Assembly (NCBI GenBank): GCA_030631455.1
Contig: DAOVLC010000148.1
Coordinates: 1-5,160 of the forward strand
DNA length: 5,160 nucleotides
Direction of reading: 5' to 3'
DNA from: Candidatus Zixiibacteriota bacterium
GTDB lineage: Bacteria > Zixibacteria > MSB-5A5 > JAABVY01 > JAHJOQ01
The translations under genes and the position numbers were made by a program. Of this stretch, positions 1 through 5,160 are shown in pieces. The first letter of the stretch is position 1. Every line of letters starts with the position of its first letter. Below the pieces are notes generated by a model, which did not search any database, was not told the origin of the DNA, and worked only from the letters and a program-made list of their open reading frames with translations.

Positions 1-108
1 GAATAGTATTCGCCGACCACTACCCAACTCAAAGCGAACACGCAGCCGCAACAAGAGTATCGCCGCCAGAAGCGACGCTATTATAATTATGGTTCCAGTC
101 ACATACAT
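1..108 (-). CDS. Partial membrane-anchored protein, N-terminus only
   Basis: Reading leftward from an ATG at 108-106 gives 36 codons with no stop before the window edge, so the gene continues outside. Residues 5-20 form one strongly hydrophobic helix (GTIIIIASLLAAILLL). A basic, amphipathic stretch follows at once (RLRVRFEL, then GSGRRILF). A single N-terminal anchor followed by Arg-rich sequence suggests, by the positive-inside rule, that the rest of the chain is cytoplasmic. There is no lipobox and no clear signal-peptidase site. The ribosome binding site is weak (only CGAG about nine bases upstream), so an alternative GTG two codons later cannot be excluded. The pattern of one helix running into an 'RVRF' strand recalls DUF2953-type proteins, but 36 residues are too few to assign a family. 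The gene is transcribed divergently from the lipoprotein gene to its right. Confidence 0.62.
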   Translation of the reverse strand, partial: MYVTGTIIIIASLLAAILLLRLRVRFELGSGRRILF

Positions 109-155
109 ATTATCGGCTCGTTTGGTAGGACAAAACAGTTCGCACTTTCTCTTTC

Positions 156-161
156 AATATA
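156..161 (-). promoter_or_regulatory. Candidate -10 box for the left-edge gene
   Basis: On the minus strand this reads TATATT, five of six matches to the sigma-70 -10 consensus. It lies about 48 bases upstream of the ATG at 108 in the divergent intergenic region. The only -35 candidate at suitable spacing (TTACCC, 18-base spacer) is poor, so this is a tentative assignment. AT-rich hexamers of this kind occur often by chance. Confidence 0.2.
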
Positions 162-264
162 CGGTGAGTGCTTATCAGGGGGTAACTAATTCTTGCACAC
201 CTTGAATGGTTATACGTTATTGGATAAAGAGGCCTGACTTGGTCGAAATATCCAACTTAACAGT

Positions 265-270
265 GTGAGG
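265..270 (+). promoter_or_regulatory. Ribosome binding site of the lipoprotein gene
   Basis: GTGAGG ends five bases before the GTG at 276 and resembles the Shine-Dalgarno core. It supports this GTG as the start, which also places a complete lipoprotein signal peptide directly at the N-terminus. Confidence 0.55.
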
Positions 271-275
271 TCACT

Positions 276-1022
276 GTGCTCAGATTGTCAGCAAGAAAAG
301 TAGCGGCCATAATCGCAGTTCTAATGCTCATGTCCTGTACAGAGCAAAACATCTACAACAGTTGTCCCGATCATTCGATAAGAGTCACCGGCGAGGTTTT
401 GGCATGGTATTGTGAAGTGAATTCCATTATGTACTCAACCCCGGAACCACGATACACAGTGTGGACCGGTGAAACAGCCATCGTTAAGTTCGTGAGCCTT
501 GCAGGCAACACATTTGCGATTGGGACTGATGATTCATCGAGGTTTGATGTCCGGATTGACCGTGGAGCGTACAGTATGATTGTTCAGATCGGCCATGCAT
601 ACCCCGACACTTTCTACAATGTCTATTTATCTTCAGACACATTGCTGATTCTGAATACTGTCTACGACTTTCTTGACTCGGACACATTAACGTTTGAGTT
701 CCGCTACGGATCCGCCGATGACTCTCTCGGAATCGACTCCGAGCGACTCCATATGCTACATATAGCACGACTCACCAATTACAACTACTTTGATTTCATA
801 AACACATCTCGAAGTGTCAGAATCTACGATGGAGGGTCTCCAATCTACGTTAGGCATCGGGTCCCTTTACGGGAAGGCAAACTTCTCTGGGAGATTTATG
901 AACAAGCGAAGTATGCCCAATCCCTACTGCAGCTACTGGAGGGTACATTGGTTATCACACCCGGTTTCTACACTTGCTTAGAAGGTGATGTAGGCCTTTC
1001 CGACATCGGATCAGAAGACTAA
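276..1022 (+). CDS. Hypothetical lipoprotein, possible carboxypeptidase-regulatory-like domain
   Basis: This 248-residue protein starts at GTG and belongs to no family I can name firmly. It opens with a lipoprotein signal: Arg3, Arg7 and Lys8, a hydrophobic core at about 9-19, then the lipobox LMSC with Cys21 as the lipidated residue. Thr22 at +2 is not the Asp inner-membrane retention signal, so outer-membrane anchoring is the likelier fate. The mature part is rich in alternating hydrophobic and polar strands, with many Tyr and Asp. Residues about 37-110 run VTGEV, then AIVKFVSL, then TDDSSRFDV and GAYSMIV. This matches the rhythm of carboxypeptidase-regulatory-like or Cna-B-type beta-sandwiches (usual pattern TDxxGxFxxxxxxGxY), with Ser88 where Gly is usual. 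Residues 110-248 are unassigned. Mature Cys30, Cys46 and Cys234 could form a disulfide. The gene stands alone, convergent to the DUF885 gene, and by eye is more AT-rich than the minus-strand genes. Coding status is well supported; function is unknown. Confidence 0.8.
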   Translation: MLRLSARKVAAIIAVLMLMSCTEQNIYNSCPDHSIRVTGEVLAWYCEVNSIMYSTPEPRYTVWTGETAIVKFVSLAGNTFAIGTDDSSRFDVRIDRGAYSMIVQIGHAYPDTFYNVYLSSDTLLILNTVYDFLDSDTLTFEFRYGSADDSLGIDSERLHMLHIARLTNYNYFDFINTSRSVRIYDGGSPIYVRHRVPLREGKLLWEIYEQAKYAQSLLQLLEGTLVITPGFYTCLEGDVGLSDIGSED

Positions 1023-1128
1023 ACGATACTCCTATCTCGCATACTCGGTGGCTGGCTCCGCACCGTTGCGTCAACGTGGTAAGTAATATCCCTGATATCG
1101 GTGTCGCCATTCTAGACGAGCGGCCCGC
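1023..1128. other. Convergent intergenic gap, weak inverted repeats only
   Basis: This gap separates the stop codons of two converging genes, so a two-way terminator would be expected. Two short overlapping hairpins are visible: CGGTG at 1046-1050 with CACCG at 1061-1065 (ten-base loop), and CGTTG at 1064-1068 with CAACG at 1072-1076 (three-base loop). They share bases 1064-1065 and so exclude each other. Neither is followed by a T-run on either strand, so neither is a convincing Rho-independent terminator. Termination may depend on Rho. I see nothing else here. Confidence 0.35.
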
Positions 1129-2844
1129 CTACAACCCTAACACATCCCACATCAGGGCAGGCGGAACCGAGCCTTCGGCCAAAAGAGCGTCGTGGAAGGC
1201 GCGCAGGTCAAAAGCCTCGCCGTCGCGGGCCATAGCTGCCTCGCGCAGTTTCATGATCTCGCGCTTGCCCATCAGATAGGACATCTGATAGGTCGGCGAG
1301 AAAGTGTGGCGTCGAATCTCTCGGCGCACGAACTGCTTGTCCGACTCACTGGTGATCTGCAGGACATCACAGGCCCAGTCGACACACTCATCGAAACCGA
1401 TCTGCCCGGTATGCAACATGACATCGGCCACGATGCGCATGGCGCGAAAACGTATCCCCCCCAGCACACCCAGCCACTGCACGGGATCCTCTTCGCCGAA
1501 CAAGCCGTGATGGTAAATCGCTTCTTCAGAATACAAGGCCCAACCTTCGATCATCATAATGTTGTATGCCCAGCGTCGGACCGGGTCGGGATGCCGACCG
1601 GCCAGTTGCATTTGCAAATGATGCCCCGGGTAGGCTTCGTGCACAATGGACCCTCGGAAACCGCGCCGATGCGAATACCGAAAACGCGCCTCAAGCTGGC
1701 GGCGGTCCAAATCTTCGGGTACTGGGCGAACGTAAAAAACACCCTGCTGTGCGCTGTCAAATGGTCCGGCTGGTTGGTAGGCAATCCCGGTAATCATAGT
1801 GCGCAGGAAGGCGGGCGTCTCGACGATTTTCACCGGCGCGATGTCGTCAGGTACCGTGATGAATTCACTTTCCTCAAGAAAGAGCCGCACCTGAGCGGTC
1901 TCCCACGAGTAGTAGGCCAGGATATCGTTTCGAGAAAAACTTGGTGGTACATAGACTGAATCGGATCCGTTCTGGTGGTTCTCCTCGATATTGGCTGCGT
2001 ATGTTCGGTACGCTGAGTCCGCCTCGGCCAGGAGCCTGTTACCTATCCGCAGCAATGAGTCCGACTCAAAGTCGAGAAAGTACTCGTTGCTCAATTTGTA
2101 ATCGAAGTTCTTCTTGCCGATCGCGAAGGCTGTGGGATCACCAGGCTGAAGTTCCGAGAGCCAGAAAGTAAAGTCGGTCATAGCTTCGCGCGCAGCGGTG
2201 GAGACTTTCAGAATTTGATCCGCCTGCTCGGGAAATTCGCTCATCAGTTCTCCGGCCACACTGCGGTAAAAGACCTGCCCCGATTCCAAAGACTCCTGAG
2301 CTGCCTCAATGTATATCGGCGGCGGATTTTTCAGGTTCTTCTTAGCGGTCGCAAACAGCCCCGGCACGGCCTTCATGCGAGCCACCATAGCTACCCGTTT
2401 TTCATTCAGCGGGGCGTGGGAGGAAATCGTCAGCGAATACAAACCCTGGACAGCTTCATCGACATAGAGTTGCGGCGAAATCTTGTGCCAGCGTATTCGC
2501 TCGAGGTCCAAAAGAGCGATATCCAGATACGATTTGACCAGCTTGTAGTTTAAGCGCTGGTAGTCTTGGAGGTTGCTTTTCTTGTACTTGTAGAGCGCCT
2601 TCTCATGCTCTTTCAGCTTCTTGATCATATTCTTGACCGACTTCGAGGAGTAGTCGGCCAAGTGAAAGTCATGAGCGTGGATACCCATCTCAGTCGCTCG
2701 CACCGGATAGAAAGATTGCAGAGTTTCAAGAACCTCCAGACAAACGTTCTGAAAGGTCCGACTCTTCTTGGCATTGACCGGGGCTCCCGGAAATCCAATG
2801 AAAAGCGAGATCAAAACAAAGCTGATTACGATTCTACGAAGCAT
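1129..2844 (-). CDS. Secreted DUF885 family protein, putative zinc metallopeptidase
   Basis: This 571-residue protein is a full-length DUF885 member (family usually about 550-600 residues). The start is the ATG at 2844-2842, not a possible in-frame start ten codons upstream. It follows AAGGAG by five bases and begins directly with a Sec signal peptide (MLRR, a hydrophobic core to about residue 20, likely cleavage after VNA at about residue 25). There is no lipobox Cys, so a soluble periplasmic or exported protein is expected. The N-terminal half is mostly helical and charged. The C-terminal half carries the family signature HEAYPGHH at 402-409, then EGWALYSEE at 433-441, then PTYQMSYLMGK near 517-527. 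The two His and the downstream Glu resemble the zinc ligands of gluzincin peptidases, with Glu403 as candidate catalytic base. The spacing is HEx4H rather than the classical HExxH. Peptidase activity is inferred from this motif and substrates are unknown. It is probably the last gene of the minus-strand string, 54 bases after the methyltransferase gene. Confidence 0.92.
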   Translation of the reverse strand: MLRRIVISFVLISLFIGFPGAPVNAKKSRTFQNVCLEVLETLQSFYPVRATEMGIHAHDFHLADYSSKSVKNMIKKLKEHEKALYKYKKSNLQDYQRLNYKLVKSYLDIALLDLERIRWHKISPQLYVDEAVQGLYSLTISSHAPLNEKRVAMVARMKAVPGLFATAKKNLKNPPPIYIEAAQESLESGQVFYRSVAGELMSEFPEQADQILKVSTAAREAMTDFTFWLSELQPGDPTAFAIGKKNFDYKLSNEYFLDFESDSLLRIGNRLLAEADSAYRTYAANIEENHQNGSDSVYVPPSFSRNDILAYYSWETAQVRLFLEESEFITVPDDIAPVKIVETPAFLRTMITGIAYQPAGPFDSAQQGVFYVRPVPEDLDRRQLEARFRYSHRRGFRGSIVHEAYPGHHLQMQLAGRHPDPVRRWAYNIMMIEGWALYSEEAIYHHGLFGEEDPVQWLGVLGGIRFRAMRIVADVMLHTGQIGFDECVDWACDVLQITSESDKQFVRREIRRHTFSPTYQMSYLMGKREIMKLREAAMARDGEAFDLRAFHDALLAEGSVPPALMWDVLGL

Positions 2845-2849
2845 TTTTT

Positions 2850-2855
2850 CTCCTT
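2850..2855 (-). promoter_or_regulatory. Ribosome binding site deciding the DUF885 start
   Basis: On the minus strand this reads AAGGAG, a near-perfect Shine-Dalgarno sequence five bases before the ATG at 2844. It lies inside the longer open frame that begins at 2874. This argues that the ten extra N-terminal residues of that frame are not translated and that the signal peptide is N-terminal. Confidence 0.85.
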
Positions 2856-2898
2856 CATATGGTGATCGGCACAAACAGCGTACGCCAATAGTCTCATG

Positions 2899-4260
2899 TT
2901 AACTACGGTAGAAACGCCCCACTAGTTCGATATGCATTGTGTGTGGAAACATGTCAACCGGTCGCACCTGCGGCAAAGTATAACCTGCCTCTGTCAACAG
3001 TTTGGCATCTCGGGCGAAAGTTGCTGGGTTGCAGGATATATACACCAGTTTCTCCGGTCGCACTGTGATTATTCGCTTAATAGCCTTGGGATGCAACCCG
3101 GCGCGCGGTGGGTCGACTATAACAGTCGGTTGCCCGAGTTGCTCCGGCGGTGTCTGTTTCAAGAAGTCGCGCACATGTCCGCAGAAGAATGTTATATTGT
3201 CGATGTCGTTAATCGCGGCGTTCCGGCTCGCAGCTTCAATCGCATCCTCGACTAACTCCACTCCGAGCACTTCGGCGACCTTGTCGGCCAACAGAATACC
3301 GATAGTCCCAGCGCCGCAAAACAAGTCCAGGACACGCTCATCCGGCTTCGGGTCGAGCATCTCGAAGGCCACTCCGTACAGCTTCTCAGCCTGTAGTGAA
3401 TTGGTCTGGAAAAACGAATTCGCGCGTATCAGAAAACGACGGCCGGATAGTTCCTCTTCGATATAGCCCGGCCCGAACAGAATCTCTTCTGTTTCACCGA
3501 CCGCTACGTTCGAGACCTTCCCGGTGCGGTTGTGGATTATTGTGGTAATCTCGGGGATGGCTGAGGTCATCTCGGCCACCAGCTTGTCTACGTCCGGAAA
3601 ATCCCCCTGGTTAGTTACCAGGTTGACCATCAACTGATCAGTGCGGGCGGTTTCGCGGATCACCAGAAAGCGTAAATATCCTTCGTGCGTCTTTACATTG
3701 TATGCAGAGATGTCGTTTTCAAGGGCGAAGTTGCGCACCCATGTCACCACCTGGTTGGATAACTCCGACTGCAAATAGCATTTGGAGAGATCGAATATCC
3801 GGTCGAACCGCCCCCGTTCGTGCAGACCGAGACGCAGAGTGTCATCATCGTCGACATGAAACGAGAACTCCATCTTGTTGCGATACCAGAATGGCTCCTC
3901 TACCCTCAACAAGGGGGCCACTTCAATGTCCTTGAACCCGCCTAACCTTTCGAGACAATCGACTATCTGCTTATGTTTGAACAAAAGTTGTTGCTCGTAG
4001 TCAAGGTCCTGCCAGGTGCATCCGCCACATTGGTTGAAGTGACTGCAGCGAGCCTCGATCCGGTGTTCGGACTTTTTGATAATGCGGTGGACCAGCGCTT
4101 TGTCGAAGGTTCGCCGCGATTGAACAATTTCAGCCTCGACCGTTTCGCCGGGCAGGCCGCCTTTGAGAAAAACGACTTTTCCGTTGAGATGCGCTACCGA
4201 TTTACCATCGAATGCCAAATCGACAATTTCCAGTTTAACCAGTTTATCCGGCGTGGTCAT
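2899..4260 (-). CDS. rlmD: 23S rRNA (uracil-5-)-methyltransferase, RlmD/RlmCD type
   Basis: This 453-residue enzyme is predicted to use S-adenosylmethionine to form 5-methyluridine in 23S rRNA in the cytoplasm. Domains in order: an N-terminal TRAM RNA-binding domain at about 7-60; a [4Fe-4S] cluster site formed by Cys72, Cys78, Cys81 (C-x5-CGGC) and probably Cys161; a central domain with NSFFQTN at 281-287; and a Rossmann methyltransferase fold with LDLFCGAGTIG at 311-321 as the SAM loop. The catalytic elements are DPPR at 383-386, the nucleophile Cys410 in SCNP, and Glu445 in HIE as candidate general base. All expected key residues are present and the length fits (E. coli RlmD is about 433 residues). 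The Fe-S cysteines argue against the tRNA enzyme TrmA. Sequence alone does not say whether it modifies U1939 (RlmD), U747 (RlmC) or both (RlmCD); rlmD is the best general label. Its ATG overlaps the transporter stop. An AGGAG at 4276-4272 lies eleven bases upstream, rather far, so translational coupling may help initiation. Confidence 0.94.
   Translation of the reverse strand: MTTPDKLVKLEIVDLAFDGKSVAHLNGKVVFLKGGLPGETVEAEIVQSRRTFDKALVHRIIKKSEHRIEARCSHFNQCGGCTWQDLDYEQQLLFKHKQIVDCLERLGGFKDIEVAPLLRVEEPFWYRNKMEFSFHVDDDDTLRLGLHERGRFDRIFDLSKCYLQSELSNQVVTWVRNFALENDISAYNVKTHEGYLRFLVIRETARTDQLMVNLVTNQGDFPDVDKLVAEMTSAIPEITTIIHNRTGKVSNVAVGETEEILFGPGYIEEELSGRRFLIRANSFFQTNSLQAEKLYGVAFEMLDPKPDERVLDLFCGAGTIGILLADKVAEVLGVELVEDAIEAASRNAAINDIDNITFFCGHVRDFLKQTPPEQLGQPTVIVDPPRAGLHPKAIKRIITVRPEKLVYISCNPATFARDAKLLTEAGYTLPQVRPVDMFPHTMHIELVGRFYRS
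4257..4260 (-). other. ATGA stop/start overlap between transporter and methyltransferase genes
   Basis: On the minus strand these four bases read ATGA: the methyltransferase ATG (4260-4258) overlaps the transporter TGA (4259-4257). Such overlaps commonly mark genes on one mRNA with coupled translation. The wide spacing of the nearest Shine-Dalgarno sequence (AGGAG at 4276-4272) fits a start that relies partly on ribosomes ending on the upstream gene. Confidence 0.85.
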
Positions 4261-5117
4261 TTATGTGATTGCTCCTGATTGTTGCAAGTGAGACCGTTAA
4301 GTTCGCATCGAACCTTCTCGATCTGGATGGTGCCATGCCCGATGGAGTACTTCTCATGCAGCATCCGATTGATTGCTGCAATAACTTCAGGGCCGTTTTG
4401 AAAATCCGATTCATCGATACAGACATGACATGACAACGCCACTTCTTTCGATGAAAGCGACCAGATGTGCAGGTGATGGCAATCCTGAACGCGGTTTATA
4501 TCTTCGATTGTTTCGAGTACGGCGTCGAAGTCTATTCCTTCCGGCGCTGCCTCCAGAAAGACCAACAGCGCCTCTTTTATCACCGAATAGGATGAGTATA
4601 CGATAGCCAGCGCGATCAGGCAGGAAAGGATGACGTCGATTATCACCCAGCCGGTGAGCAGGATCATGATGCCGCCGATAATCACGCCGACCGACGACAC
4701 CGCATCGTACGCCATGTGCAGAAAAGCCGCCTTCATGTTCAGCGACTTGCCCTTCTCACTGTGTAGCAGCCAGACCGAGACAATATTGCCGATCAAGCCT
4801 ATTACGGCCACGGTCAAGAAAAGCCGGGGGTGAGTGATCGGTTGTGGGTCGATCATCCGCAGGTAGGCTTCGTGAATAATAAAAATCGCAATCACCACCA
4901 GCGCTACCGCCGAGAGCATAGCGGTCATCACTTCAATCCGCTTGTATCCATAGGTCGAGCGCTTGGTGGCCGGCATGGCGGAACCTTTCACGCCCAGCCA
5001 GGCGAGAACCAACGCAGCTACATCGGACAGGTTGGAGACCAGACAATGCTGTATCGGTTGTTCCCGAGCGAGGTGCTCTGGAAGAGACCAGGTCGGAATC
5101 GTACGTTTTAGCTTCAC
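4257..5117 (-). CDS. Cation diffusion facilitator (CDF) transporter, ZitB/CzcD-like, damaged 5' end
   Basis: CDF proteins export Zn2+ and similar divalent metals from the cytoplasm in exchange for protons. The family match is clear from about residue 29 (position 5033): NLSDVAALVLAWLG is the TM2 segment and RSTYGYKRIEV the family loop before TM3. Helices follow at about 63-86, 98-118, 132-156 and 158-180. TM5 keeps the metal site HxxxD (His134, Asp138). The cytoplasmic domain has HHLHIWSLSS at 214-223, His231 and His261 in GHGTIQIE, as in ZitB/CzcD-type exporters. The first 28 residues, read from a GTG at 5117, look wrong: they are polar, have no TM1 and no His-rich leader, and the TM2 motif reads SNLSD where HNLSD is expected. 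In frame, a TAA lies at 5136-5134. No good ribosome binding site is visible. The chosen start is therefore only the longest open frame. The gene is either frameshifted or decayed at its 5' end, or affected by sequence error near the window edge. Family assignment is firm; intactness is doubtful. Confidence 0.78.
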   Translation of the reverse strand: MKLKRTIPTWSLPEHLAREQPIQHCLVSNLSDVAALVLAWLGVKGSAMPATKRSTYGYKRIEVMTAMLSAVALVVIAIFIIHEAYLRMIDPQPITHPRLFLTVAVIGLIGNIVSVWLLHSEKGKSLNMKAAFLHMAYDAVSSVGVIIGGIMILLTGWVIIDVILSCLIALAIVYSSYSVIKEALLVFLEAAPEGIDFDAVLETIEDINRVQDCHHLHIWSLSSKEVALSCHVCIDESDFQNGPEVIAAINRMLHEKYSIGHGTIQIEKVRCELNGLTCNNQEQSHK

Positions 5118-5160
5118 GATCCACGACGCAGTTTACTGAAAGTACAGCCAGATGCGGATC

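Noticed and set aside
202..230. Possible sigma-70 promoter for the lipoprotein gene: TTGAAT, 17-base spacer, TAAAGA
   Set aside because: The spacing is right, but the -10 hexamer matches the consensus at only three of six positions and the -35 at four. This is too weak to list as a feature.
1192..1959. Long plus-strand open frame of 255 codons opposite the DUF885 gene
   Set aside because: It lies entirely antisense to a well-supported gene with intact family motifs. Its translation has no recognisable domain and no good ribosome binding site, so it is a shadow frame.
2845..2874. Longer DUF885 start giving a ten-residue N-terminal extension (MCRSPYEGEK)
   Set aside because: The extension contains the Shine-Dalgarno sequence of the internal ATG and would place charged, polar residues ahead of the signal peptide.
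2880..2887. Palindrome GCGTACGC between the methyltransferase and DUF885 genes, considered as an operator or terminator
   Set aside because: Eight bases with no loop and no T-run cannot be a terminator, and a single short palindrome is weak evidence for an operator.
1..5160. Search for tRNA or rRNA genes, CRISPR repeats, insertion sequence ends and tandem repeats
   Set aside because: Reading both strands showed no cloverleaf-like sequence, no regularly spaced repeats, no transposase-like frame and no terminal inverted repeats. The window is almost fully explained by protein-coding genes.

Overview
The window looks like ordinary chromosomal DNA from a Gram-negative (diderm) bacterium. The evidence is a lipobox-type lipoprotein, an exported metallopeptidase-like protein with a Sec signal peptide, and mid-range GC by eye. 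The set of lipoprotein, DUF885 protein and TRAM-type RNA methyltransferase would suit an uncultured lineage such as the FCB group. That placement is inference; no rRNA or other taxonomic marker is present.

Layout from left to right. Positions 1-108, minus strand, hold the first 36 codons of a membrane-anchored protein that runs off the left edge. A divergent intergenic region (109-275) follows. Positions 276-1022, plus strand, encode an unrecognised 248-residue lipoprotein with a possible carboxypeptidase-regulatory-like beta-sandwich. A convergent gap (1023-1128) has no convincing terminator. The rest is one minus-strand gene string, read right to left: a CDF-family cation efflux transporter (4257-5117), a 23S rRNA uracil-5 methyltransferase of the RlmD/RlmCD type (2899-4260), and a secreted DUF885 protein with a zinc-peptidase-like HEx4H motif (1129-2844). 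The transporter and methyltransferase genes share an ATGA stop/start overlap. The methyltransferase and DUF885 genes are 54 bases apart with no visible terminator, so co-transcription is likely. The three products have no obvious shared pathway.

The main anomaly is the 5' end of the transporter gene. Convincing family similarity begins only at about residue 29. The first transmembrane helix is missing, the His of the TM2 HxxxD metal site is Ser, and an in-frame stop lies just upstream. This suggests a frameshifted or decayed gene, or sequence error near the right edge of the window. I found no new biological system: no mobile element, CRISPR array, RNA gene or defence-like cluster. The most useful leads are the damaged transporter start, the unlisted partial gene at the left edge and the uncharacterised lipoprotein.
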